From Sedimentisphaerales bacterium (lineage in GTDB: Bacteria; Planctomycetota; Phycisphaerae; Sedimentisphaerales; Anaerohalosphaeraceae), in assembly GCA_016930745.1 (NCBI GenBank), contig JAFGGE010000115.1:1-49419 (forward strand): DNA of 49,419 nt, written 5' to 3'. The number at the start of each line of letters is the position of its first letter. Position 1 is the first letter of the stretch. Positions 25,020 through 32,808 of the stretch are shown one piece after another. The notes under the pieces were generated by a model. That model did not search any database. It was not told the origin of the DNA and saw only the letters and a list, made by a program, of their open reading frames with translations. The translations under genes and the position numbers were made by a program.

Positions 25020-27449
25020 TTATTGCGCCACCCAGGCAATCGCCTGAGACAAAAGTCTGCGGTAATTGGGATTGGCATACGCCTTGCCGTCATGCCCGAG
25101 CTGGATTGTACATACCCGCGCTTTTGCGTATTCTCGCGTCCAGGCGACCGTCTTGTCGCTGGTCTGGTGGGAACAGGTCAGCAGCACATGATTGTCCGGC
25201 GCATGCCAGCAGTTTTTGTAGGTTTCATCATGCATGACAAAATCCGCCAATCCCTGGGTGACCGGATGTTTTACATCCACCACTTGAATGGGCATATCCA
25301 CATCATGCTGATAGGTACAATCCGGTCTTCCCTCGACAGGTTTTGTGAAATATTTGGCCCCAATGATGTCTTTATACTCGTCCCAGTCCTGAAACGCCCC
25401 CAGACAATGATGCAGAGCCACCAAACCCACACCGTGGTTCAGCAGTGTCTTGAAATTATCCTGTCGTTTGGGTGTGATCTTCTGGCTCATGTTGTACAGG
25501 ACGACGACATCATACTCCCAGTTGCGGATGTCTTCAAACAGCTCGCTGTCGTCTTTCTGGTCGTAATGCACATACTGAACATGGGGCATCGAATCGAACA
25601 TTTCCCAGAACGGCTTCTCTTCGTATCCGTGGCCGCCGGTTACGACCGCCACCGACAGTTTTTTCTTGGCGCCGGTCATATCTTTGAGCCGAATATTCCT
25701 CCATCGAACCTGTTGACCGCCTTCCCCGCTGACGCCGTGCACCTGCAGTCCGATAAATCCGCAGTCGTCTATGGAATCCTTTACATTGGCCACCGGCACA
25801 TCGTTGATCCAGGTGCGAATCGCATCTCCGAGGCAGGAGACGCGGTACGTATTCCACTGGCCGTCCTTGAAGGCCGCCCGCGCCGCCGGATCGCTGCGGT
25901 CGGTACTGAGCCAGCCTCGACGGGCTTCATCGTAAATGAATCCCGCTTCCCCGTTGGTAGCAATCTCCACCTGGTATCCATGGACGCGATAATTGTTATA
26001 TTCCTTGTAGCTGTTGCTGCGCACCTGCACGCCGCTGTTCAACGAGGAATCGACCTTGACCTCAAATTCCAGCAGGAAATCCCCATAGAGCTTGTCCGTA
26101 CACAAAAAGCTGTTGGGACTGCCCTTAATGGCGGTGCCCAGAATCACACCGTCTTGGACTTCGTATTTGGCCGTTCCGTTGATCTGCGTCCACCCGGCCA
26201 GCGTTTTGCCGTCAAACAGGTCCACCCATTGGCCGCGCAGCGCCGGATCGGGATCGAGCGGTTTGACACGGATGTTTTTATAGAAAACCGTACTGCCCGG
26301 ATCGTGTCCCTGCAGGGCAAAGGCGCCATGGTCGAGCCGGCGATTTTTGTCGGACCAGTTCTCCGGCTGGAGCCAACGGACCACTTCCTGATCGTTCACC
26401 TTGACAACCACCTCGCGGTTTCGAACGATGATATGTTCGGTAAACCACACATCGTCGTCGACCAGCTTCTTGTTCATCAGATCGACCACCTGATACAGGC
26501 TGCCGGTCTTTCGGGGGTCGGAATTGTATGAATTATTGACCTGCACCTCAAAGCCCTTGTTCGGCCAGCCCCGCTCCTGGTACTGCGTATGGAAATAAAG
26601 ACCGCCGTTGCTGTTGGGTTTGGTCATCACGTCGACTTTGTATTCAAAATTTCGAAAATCGGCGTTTTGCACGGGTCCCTCATAGAACAGGTGGCATCGA
26701 TTGCCGTTGGCTACGATGGCGCCGTCTTTGACACGAAAGGTCTCCGGGCTCTCGACCGCTTTTTTCCAGCCGGTCAGATCGGTTCCGTTGTCCAAGCGAA
26801 TCCAGCCTTCTTCCCTTCCGCCCAGCGGCCGGACTATGATATTTTTAAAATAGGCCGTACTGCCGGGATCGTGGCCCTGCAGGGCAAATGTGCCGTGCGA
26901 GAGCCGCCGATTGGGCCAGCCGGGGAAATTGACATTTTCCGGCTCCACGTAATCGACCACTTTCTCGCCGGCAATCCAGACCTGTACATGGTTTCCTTCG
27001 ACCCGGATCCGATGCGTATACCATTCGTTATCTTTGGCGGGAGAGGGATTGACCTTGGCCGCATCATAGAGGCCGCCGCTCTTTTGCGGATCGCTTTGCG
27101 ACTGGTTTACCTGGCTTTCGTACCCATAGGCCGGCCAGCCGCTGTCCTGATATCGCGTATGGATATAGATGCCGCTGTTGCTGCCCGGTTTGGTCATCAC
27201 GTCGGCCTGGAACTCGAAATCCGTAAAATCGGCATTGCAGACCGGCCCCATATAGAACAGGTGGCTGCGGTTGCCGTTGGCCACGATCATCCCATCGCGG
27301 ACGGAAAAGGTTCCGGTGTTTTCATTGGCCTTCCATCCAGTCAGGTCTTTTCCATTAAACAGAGGAATCCAGCCGTCGTTTGCCGAGACAATCGATACGG
27401 TGGAGAAAACCAGTCCAACATACATCAAACCTGTCATCCACTTGTTCAT
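25020..27449 (-). CDS. Secreted protein with three DUF1080 domains and a C-terminal ThuA domain
   Basis: Secreted protein of 809 residues. After the signal (LMYVGLVFSTVSIVSA) come three DUF1080 domains. The first two, roughly residues 25-190 and 195-385, are near-repeats sharing IVANGNR, ADVMTKP/VDVMTKP with NSGIYIHT or NGGLYFHT, and FALQGHDPGST. The third (about 390-580) is more distant, with LEFEVKVDSSLNSGVQVRS and VHGYQVEIATNG. The C-terminal ThuA domain (about 590-809) has VVTGGHGYE, VALHHCLGAFQDW, HPVTQGLADF and IQLGHDGKAY. The order is the reverse of the neighbouring 1265-residue protein, where ThuA comes first. The start at 27449 has an AAGGGG site upstream; the open frame runs back to 27563 and would overlap the next gene. 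It probably acts in the periplasm on 3-keto glycosides. Confidence 0.92.
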   Translation of the reverse strand: MNKWMTGLMYVGLVFSTVSIVSANDGWIPLFNGKDLTGWKANENTGTFSVRDGMIVANGNRSHLFYMGPVCNADFTDFEFQADVMTKPGSNSGIYIHTRYQDSGWPAYGYESQVNQSQSDPQKSGGLYDAAKVNPSPAKDNEWYTHRIRVEGNHVQVWIAGEKVVDYVEPENVNFPGWPNRRLSHGTFALQGHDPGSTAYFKNIIVRPLGGREEGWIRLDNGTDLTGWKKAVESPETFRVKDGAIVANGNRCHLFYEGPVQNADFRNFEYKVDVMTKPNSNGGLYFHTQYQERGWPNKGFEVQVNNSYNSDPRKTGSLYQVVDLMNKKLVDDDVWFTEHIIVRNREVVVKVNDQEVVRWLQPENWSDKNRRLDHGAFALQGHDPGSTVFYKNIRVKPLDPDPALRGQWVDLFDGKTLAGWTQINGTAKYEVQDGVILGTAIKGSPNSFLCTDKLYGDFLLEFEVKVDSSLNSGVQVRSNSYKEYNNYRVHGYQVEIATNGEAGFIYDEARRGWLSTDRSDPAARAAFKDGQWNTYRVSCLGDAIRTWINDVPVANVKDSIDDCGFIGLQVHGVSGEGGQQVRWRNIRLKDMTGAKKKLSVAVVTGGHGYEEKPFWEMFDSMPHVQYVHYDQKDDSELFEDIRNWEYDVVVLYNMSQKITPKRQDNFKTLLNHGVGLVALHHCLGAFQDWDEYKDIIGAKYFTKPVEGRPDCTYQHDVDMPIQVVDVKHPVTQGLADFVMHDETYKNCWHAPDNHVLLTCSHQTSDKTVAWTREYAKARVCTIQLGHDGKAYANPNYRRLLSQAIAWVAQ

Positions 27450-27550
27450 CGTTACCCCTTTCCTTTTGGAGGCGTGCACCTTATGATTATGCCGTCGATA
27501 CAGAATCGAACGCGATTTTCCCTGCATCTCAAAGACCCGATTGGATTCGA

Positions 27551-28891
27551 TCAGATTCTCCACGGACTACGCATGACCCTTCCCATTAAAAGATTGGCTT
27601 CATTATCCGCGAGGAACCTCTGCTGTCTCTGGTCATATCGAAGAGGCCGCTTCAATTCATAGGCAATGTTGCCCATCAAGCAGACCACTACCGAACTGTA
27701 TCCAATCTCGACATCGCAGATCGGCTTGGTGCGGGTACGAATCGCATGCAGCCAATCCGTATAATGATTGCTGCTGTCGTACAGCCTTGTTTCATTGGGA
27801 CCGATCTTCTGGCCGGCAAGATTTTCCGGCCAGGTCTTCAGATAGCCCCGATTGACCTCGACTTTGCCTTTGTCCCCGAGGAACAGGACGCCATTGACGT
27901 TTCCATGCCCCTCTTCCGAACCGGCCCGCACCATGGTAATCCCGTTGGCGTATGTATAGGTCAAAACCTTCACTTCTTTGCCGTCGGGCGGGATCACTTC
28001 CACCGGGCCGTTGCGGTCCATTCCAAGACCCCACTGGGTGATATCGAAATGATGAGCGCCCCAGTCGGTCATGCCGCCCCCGCCATATTCTTTATAACTG
28101 CGCCAGTGTGGAAAGATGTCCTGACTGATATGAGGACTTAATTCCGAATGATAGGGTCGAGCCGGGGCCGGGCCGTTCCACATCTCCCAGTCCAGATAAT
28201 CCGGGGTTTCCATGGCCTCGAGATCGCAGGCTTTGGGCGGCCCGCCGACGTTGACGACCACTTTCTTGGTATCGCCGATATATCCGTTGATGACCAACTC
28301 ACAGGCGCGGCGAAACTTATCGTCGGAACGCTGCATCGAACCGGTCTGAAATACGCGGTCGTATCGGCGCACGGCCTTGACCATTGCCTGGCATTCGACA
28401 ATGTTATGTCCCAGCGGCTTTTCGCAATAGATGTCCTTGCCCGCTTTGGCCGCATAGACCGTATGCAGCCCGTGCCAGTGGTCCGGGGTGGAGATCACCA
28501 CCGCATCGATGTCCGGCCGGGCCAGCAGTTCCCGAAAATCGCCATAGGCCTTGACGCCGTTATAGGAGGCGTTTCCGGTCTTTTTGGCATAGAAGTCTGT
28601 CGCCATCCTCATGTTGCGTTCCAGCTTGAGCTTATCCACATCACAGTTGGCCGCCACCTGAACGCCGGAGGCATTCAGGAAGGAACGCAGCAGATGCTGG
28701 CTTTGTTTGCCCGTTCCAATAAATCCCATTACGATGCGTTCGCTGGGGGCCTGGGCGCCAAAGACCGATTTTGGAACGGCGACGGGAAGCGCCAATGCCC
28801 CCGCCGCCATGCCGGCGTATTTCAAAAAAGTCCGACGATTCACCTTCAAGGATTTGGATCGCCCACAATGTACGAGAGGTTTCTGGTCCAT
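27551..28891 (-). CDS. Tat-exported Gfo/Idh/MocA family oxidoreductase
   Basis: Predicted sugar oxidoreductase of 446 residues. Its twin-arginine signal is KVNRRTFLKYAGMAAGALAL, preceded by about 16 residues. Motifs are the Rossmann loop GTGKQS, NCDVDKLKLE, STPDHWHGLH, YCEKPLGHN with intact EKP, GAHHFDITQWG, and a closing YELKRPLRYDQ block shared with the paralogue at 4029-5306. It lies about 100 bases before the start of the triple-DUF1080/ThuA gene on the same strand. It is the upstream-most oxidoreductase of the block. A stem-loop at 28966-28999 separates it from the isomerase gene, so it may head its own transcript. Oxidation of a glycoside or free sugar in the periplasm is the likely role, with the substrate unknown. 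Confidence 0.93.
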   Translation of the reverse strand: MDQKPLVHCGRSKSLKVNRRTFLKYAGMAAGALALPVAVPKSVFGAQAPSERIVMGFIGTGKQSQHLLRSFLNASGVQVAANCDVDKLKLERNMRMATDFYAKKTGNASYNGVKAYGDFRELLARPDIDAVVISTPDHWHGLHTVYAAKAGKDIYCEKPLGHNIVECQAMVKAVRRYDRVFQTGSMQRSDDKFRRACELVINGYIGDTKKVVVNVGGPPKACDLEAMETPDYLDWEMWNGPAPARPYHSELSPHISQDIFPHWRSYKEYGGGGMTDWGAHHFDITQWGLGMDRNGPVEVIPPDGKEVKVLTYTYANGITMVRAGSEEGHGNVNGVLFLGDKGKVEVNRGYLKTWPENLAGQKIGPNETRLYDSSNHYTDWLHAIRTRTKPICDVEIGYSSVVVCLMGNIAYELKRPLRYDQRQQRFLADNEANLLMGRVMRSPWRI

Positions 28892-28965
28892 TCACTCACA
28901 CTCCCATGGATAAAAAGAAAGCGTTTTTTTACTCCAAAAAACCTATTCATCGACGGAAATTAACA

Positions 28966-28999
28966 GCCATGGAGATGGGGATCCAGCCACCTCCATGGC
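28966..28999 (-). terminator. Stem-loop between isomerase and oxidoreductase genes
   Basis: GCCATGGAG (28966-28974) pairs with CTCCATGGC (28991-28999) across a 16-base loop. On the minus strand it lies 48 bases after the isomerase stop and is followed by TGTTAATTTCC, so the T tract is poor. It may be a terminator, or a stem that protects the RNA end. Confidence 0.4.
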
Positions 29000-29047
29000 A
29001 TAAAACGTAAAAAATGCGTCCCACATCGCAAACGGTTCATGACCGAC

Positions 29048-30046
29048 TTATTTATCGAACGCCTCGTCAAACACATGGGTCGAGGGAGCGAAATCCACGC
29101 TTTTCACGAATTCGGCCGCCTCGGCCGCTCCCTGCTCGCGATTCATGCCGCAGTCCTCCCATTCCACGCTTAAGGGACCCTGATATTGAGCATGATTTAA
29201 GGCGCGGATAATCTCTTCAAAATCCATTCCGCCGTGTCCCAGCGAACGGAAGTCCCAGCCTCGGTCCTGCTTGCCGAAGTTCAGATGAGATCCCAGAATT
29301 CCGCTGTAGCCGTCCAGTTGCAGGGCGGCATCCTTCATATGCACATGGTAGATGCGGTCCGGGAACTCGCGGATAAAACGGGCCGGATCGACCATCTGCC
29401 AGTGCAGATGGCTCGGATCAAAGTTGAATCCGAACGCCTCCCGGTATTCAATGGCTTCCAGGGCCCGCTTGGCCGTGACGGTATCGAAAGCGATTTCCGT
29501 GGGATGCACTTCCAGGGCAAATCGTACGCCGCATTCGTCGAAGACATCCAGGATCGGATTCCACTTGTCGGCGAAATCCTTGAATCCCGCCTCGATCATC
29601 GCATCGCTGGCCGGCGGAAAACTATAAATATACTGCCAGATTGAGGAGCCGGTAAAGCCATTGACGATTTTCAGGCCGAGGTTCTTTGCCGCTCGTGCGC
29701 TGTTTTTCATCGCCTCGATCGCCCAGGCCCTTTTTTTCTCCGGATCTACCTTGCCGCCATGAAGCTCCTTGGGGATAAACATGTCATGCCGCGGGTCAAG
29801 CACATCACAGACCAACTGCCCGGCCAGATGATTGCTGATCGCCCAGATCTTCAGGCCGTTGTCTTCCAGAATTTTACGCTGCTGCTCGCAGTACTTCTTG
29901 TCCTGTGCGGCCTTGAACACGTCCATATGGTCGCCCCAACAGGCCAGTTCCAGGCCCTCATAACCCCAAGAGACCGCCTTTTTCGCCAGATCCTTCAGGG
30001 AAAGGTCCGCCCATTGTCCGGTAAAGAGTGTTACGGGTCTACCCAT
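29048..30046 (-). CDS. Sugar phosphate isomerase/epimerase-like TIM-barrel protein
   Basis: Soluble protein of 332 residues in the AP-endonuclease-2/xylose isomerase-like TIM-barrel superfamily. Probable divalent-metal ligands are the Glu of ALEVHPTEIAF, the Asp and His of FNFDPSHLHWQ, the His of YHVHMKDA and the Glu of SVEWEDCG. No signal peptide is present, so unlike most enzymes of the block it acts in the cytoplasm. The family includes epimerases, isomerases, inosose dehydratases and 3-keto-sugar-processing enzymes, and the DLSLKDLAKKAVSWGYEGLE start is typical of the epimerase/isomerase group. It is the first gene of the minus-strand sugar block, with a candidate promoter about 65 bases upstream. 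It may process the product imported after the periplasmic steps. Confidence 0.9.
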   Translation of the reverse strand: MGRPVTLFTGQWADLSLKDLAKKAVSWGYEGLELACWGDHMDVFKAAQDKKYCEQQRKILEDNGLKIWAISNHLAGQLVCDVLDPRHDMFIPKELHGGKVDPEKKRAWAIEAMKNSARAAKNLGLKIVNGFTGSSIWQYIYSFPPASDAMIEAGFKDFADKWNPILDVFDECGVRFALEVHPTEIAFDTVTAKRALEAIEYREAFGFNFDPSHLHWQMVDPARFIREFPDRIYHVHMKDAALQLDGYSGILGSHLNFGKQDRGWDFRSLGHGGMDFEEIIRALNHAQYQGPLSVEWEDCGMNREQGAAEAAEFVKSVDFAPSTHVFDEAFDK

Positions 30047-30110
30047 CGTTTTCCTCTCCTTACAATACTATAGATTTCACTTGGTTCCATTTCATAAACA
30101 GGAATGTGTC

Positions 30111-30139
30111 ATTATACGCATTTCACCGTCGGTTTCCAG
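30111..30139 (-). promoter_or_regulatory. Candidate sigma-70-type promoter for the sugar block
   Basis: On the minus strand a perfect -10 TATAAT (30116-30111) lies 17 bases after a weak -35 CTGGAA (30139-30134). It is about 65 bases upstream of the isomerase start at 30046. The rest of 30047-30332 shows no gene or clear repeat. Confidence 0.45.
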
Positions 30140-30332
30140 CATATTTCTCCAAACTCCCCCTGCTTCCCAAACGCAAGAAATAAATCCTCTAAGATTCGTT
30201 ATAAGCGCATACGCCCCCCCTTTCATGGTTAGGACGAATCCGTTTCGTTTTTCCTTGCAAAAATCCCCCTATTTTAACGTGTCTCCTGGAAAGCCAAGAC
30301 TCTGCTGATGGCGGAAATCGGCCTTGTATCCA

Positions 30333-30605
30333 TCAAACATCTCGGACCGACTGCGAATATTTTTCCACAAACTCCCTTACCTGAGGCCTCAAATACATCG
30401 AATCGACAGGGACCAAACGAGCCACGGCCCGGGCGGCGGCAACCGCGGTTTCGAGCGGGGCCGATTGGGTATCTACGAAAAAAACCGGTCTGTCCTTGAG
30501 GATACACAGGCCATCGCCGCCGGCACCCATCGCCTCGGATCGGATCGTAATTCCTTGTCCGGCCAACAGTTCCAGTAATTCGTCTCGTATTCTTTCTGTA
30601 TCCAT
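30333..30605 (-). CDS. Small conserved-looking protein of unknown function
   Basis: A 90-residue soluble protein that I do not recognise. It has an amphipathic helix at the start (DTERIRDELLELLAG), a short beta/turn segment with EAMGAGGDGLCILKDRPVFFVD, and an Ala-rich helix (LETAVAAARAVARLVP) before a charged tail. Composition and codon use match neighbouring genes, which favours a real gene. GAAGG touches the ATG directly, so the spacing is poor and the start is uncertain. It is read away from the histidine kinase gene, with a 122-base gap that would hold both promoters. Confidence 0.6.
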   Translation of the reverse strand: MDTERIRDELLELLAGQGITIRSEAMGAGGDGLCILKDRPVFFVDTQSAPLETAVAAARAVARLVPVDSMYLRPQVREFVEKYSQSVRDV

Positions 30606-30727
30606 CCTTCAAGGAAATCCGAACCAATGACCGATACAACAATGACTCCTGACGATCGTATTGAAAAAACGAAATACTATTGTAAAGTACCTGACAGACG
30701 ATTTGAAACCAAAAAGCGAGGACGATA

Positions 30728-31534
30728 GTGGCGTCCCTTCTGGAAAAAAGACGTTCCCTGCATCAGAACCTGCAACATGAGCGGCAGCGAAACAATCGTT
30801 TGCGCAACGAAATCGGACAGATGCAGGCCCTGGCCAATATCGGTCTGGTCAGCTCGATGATTGCCCATGAGATGAACAATATCCTGACCCCGCTGGGAAC
30901 CTATGCCGAACTGGCCCTTCAGAATCCGGAGGATTCGTCTCTGGTATGCAAAACGCTTAAAAAGACGATCCGTAACAGTGAGCGGGCGACCAAAATCCTG
31001 GAAAGCATGCTGGCCATGGCCCGCGGCCAAATGCAGACCAAACAACACTACCGCCTGGTCGATTTAGTGGAAGAGATTTTTGCCTGCCTGGCCCGTGATT
31101 TCAAAAAAGACGGTATCCGGGTAGTGAAGAATATCGAACCGGACCTCTATGTCTGGGCGGAAGGGGTGTGTTTGCAGCAGGTCTTCATGAATCTGATCCT
31201 GAATGCGCGGGAGGCCATGTTGAACGGAGGCGGCGTCTTGAGCATTCAAGCCTGCGAAACACAGGAACAGGTTCGGATTGAATTTTCCGATACCGGCGGC
31301 GGGATCGAGCCGGAAAACATGGAGCGGATTTTTGATCCTTTTTTCACAACAAAAGTGCAGGGCCTGTCCGCCCCGCGCAACGGCGCCGGTTTAGGGCTTG
31401 CCTTTTGTCGGCGCGTCATAGAGGAACACAACGGGGTGATACAGGTGTCCTCCGAACCGGGTCGCGGGACAAGCTTTATCCTTGGCCTGCCCAAAGATAC
31501 CGGTTGGCGTCTGGACGGGGGCGAGGAACGGTAA
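30728..31534 (+). CDS. Soluble sensor histidine kinase
   Basis: Cytoplasmic histidine kinase of 268 residues. A short coiled-coil-like N-terminus (QHERQRNNRLRNEIGQM) leads to the dimerisation/phosphoacceptor helix SSMIAHEMNNILTPLG with His47. The HATPase domain has its N box LILNAREAML, G1 box DTGGGIE, F box FDPFFTTK and G2 box GAGLGLAFC. There is no transmembrane segment and no PAS, GAF or receiver domain, so the input must come from a partner protein or the short coiled coil. The GTG start has GAGGA 6 bases upstream. No response regulator lies nearby, which makes it an orphan. The CNNM-like gene begins 2 bases after its stop, so the kinase and two membrane proteins form one operon. Confidence 0.92.
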   Translation: MASLLEKRRSLHQNLQHERQRNNRLRNEIGQMQALANIGLVSSMIAHEMNNILTPLGTYAELALQNPEDSSLVCKTLKKTIRNSERATKILESMLAMARGQMQTKQHYRLVDLVEEIFACLARDFKKDGIRVVKNIEPDLYVWAEGVCLQQVFMNLILNAREAMLNGGGVLSIQACETQEQVRIEFSDTGGGIEPENMERIFDPFFTTKVQGLSAPRNGAGLGLAFCRRVIEEHNGVIQVSSEPGRGTSFILGLPKDTGWRLDGGEER

Positions 31535-31536
31535 GC

Positions 31537-32808
31537 GTGGATGTGTTGCTTGCCAATCTGTGGCGCATTGGTTTCATGGTTGTTCTTTTGTGCTGTTCGG
31601 CGTTTTGTTCCGGATCGGAGACGGCCTTTTTCAACGTATCGCGACGGGAGCAGCGTTCCTTCCGCACATCCGCCAACAAACTGCAACAAATGGCCGGTTG
31701 GCTTTTGCAGCATCCCGAACGCCTTTTGACCACCCTTCTTCTGGGCAACATGCTGGTCAATGTTCTCTTTTTTTCTCTGGCCAGCGTGTTGACGGTCAAT
31801 TTGAATGATAAGGCCGGTCATGCCGTGGCGGTTATCGTCGCGACGATCTCCTTTTTTGCCGTGTTGCTTTTGGGGGAGATGCTGCCCAAATCCATAGCCT
31901 ACTCACGATCGCATTCTATTGTTCTGTGGGCTACCCCTATGTGGTTTGTAGCGGTTCGAATCCTTGGACCGGTATTGCACTTTATGCAGGTGTGGATCGT
32001 CGCTCCCCTTCTTCGATTGCTGCTGGGATCGCCCAATCCGGCTTCGTCCCAGGCGGCCACCGTCGATCAGTTGAAAAGCCTCCTCAATGCCTCCCGACAA
32101 CAGGGCCTGCTCAGCGAACCGGAGAGCCGGTTGATGAGCGAGGTGCTGGAATTCGGAATGCTCAGGGCTCGCCATGTCATGGTGCCGCGCGTAGACATGA
32201 TTCTGTGCGATGTGACCGATACGCCGGATGCCATTCGTCGCCGGATGCAGGACCGTTGTCTGGATATCGTGCCGATCTATGAAAATCGAACGGACAATGT
32301 GATCGGCCTGCTGCATCTTCGCGATCTGTTGCGGCATTCGGAGTCTCCGATCCGTTCGTTGCTGCACACGGCCGTATTTGTCCCGGAACAAAAAACCGTC
32401 GAATCTCTTTTCGCGTACTTTCGTAAAACGCATGACGATGTCGTTCTGGTGGTGGATGAATATGGCGGGATCGTCGGCCTGATCCGGGAAGATGATATAA
32501 TCGACCAGTTATTCGGATCGTCTCCCTCCGGCCACCTTACCAAGCCTGTGGAACAATTGGGGCCGCTTACCTATCGTCTGAGCGGGGACCTGCCCATTCA
32601 TGATTGGGCGGTTCTGTTCGGCATAGACCCCGGCGAATTGCGGGTTACGACCGTGGGAGGGCTTACTGTCGCTCTCCTGGGACGATTGCCCAAAGCGGGG
32701 GATATCCTGTCTTTGGACACTATCGAAATCCGTGTCGAGCAGGTGTCAAGACACCGTGTTGATTCGATTGTTATAACCTTTAGATCCTTATCGTCACGGG
32801 AGAAATGA
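31537..32808 (+). CDS. CNNM/CorC (HlyC)-type membrane protein with CBS pair
   Basis: Membrane protein of 423 residues. The N-terminal CNNM (DUF21) domain has FCSGSETAFFNVSRREQRSF and three to four helices (FFAVLLLGEMLPKSIAYSRS). Next comes a cytoplasmic CBS-domain pair (ARHVMVPRVDMILCDV, VVLVVDEYGGIVGLIREDDI) and a C-terminal CorC_HlyC domain (RLSGDLPIHDWAVLFG). The family is linked to Mg2+/Co2+ efflux or its regulation, and CBS domains often bind adenine nucleotides. The start is the GTG at 31537, nine bases after GAGGA; the open frame reaches back to 31405 but would overlap the kinase by 130 bases. Its stop overlaps the next gene's ATG by four bases (ATGA), giving translational coupling with a second CNNM protein. 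Confidence 0.92.
   Translation: MDVLLANLWRIGFMVVLLCCSAFCSGSETAFFNVSRREQRSFRTSANKLQQMAGWLLQHPERLLTTLLLGNMLVNVLFFSLASVLTVNLNDKAGHAVAVIVATISFFAVLLLGEMLPKSIAYSRSHSIVLWATPMWFVAVRILGPVLHFMQVWIVAPLLRLLLGSPNPASSQAATVDQLKSLLNASRQQGLLSEPESRLMSEVLEFGMLRARHVMVPRVDMILCDVTDTPDAIRRRMQDRCLDIVPIYENRTDNVIGLLHLRDLLRHSESPIRSLLHTAVFVPEQKTVESLFAYFRKTHDDVVLVVDEYGGIVGLIREDDIIDQLFGSSPSGHLTKPVEQLGPLTYRLSGDLPIHDWAVLFGIDPGELRVTTVGGLTVALLGRLPKAGDILSLDTIEIRVEQVSRHRVDSIVITFRSLSSREK

Noticed and set aside
24999..26531. 510-codon open frame on the plus strand
   Set aside because: Antisense to the triple-DUF1080/ThuA gene; no signal, motif or ribosome-binding site supports it.
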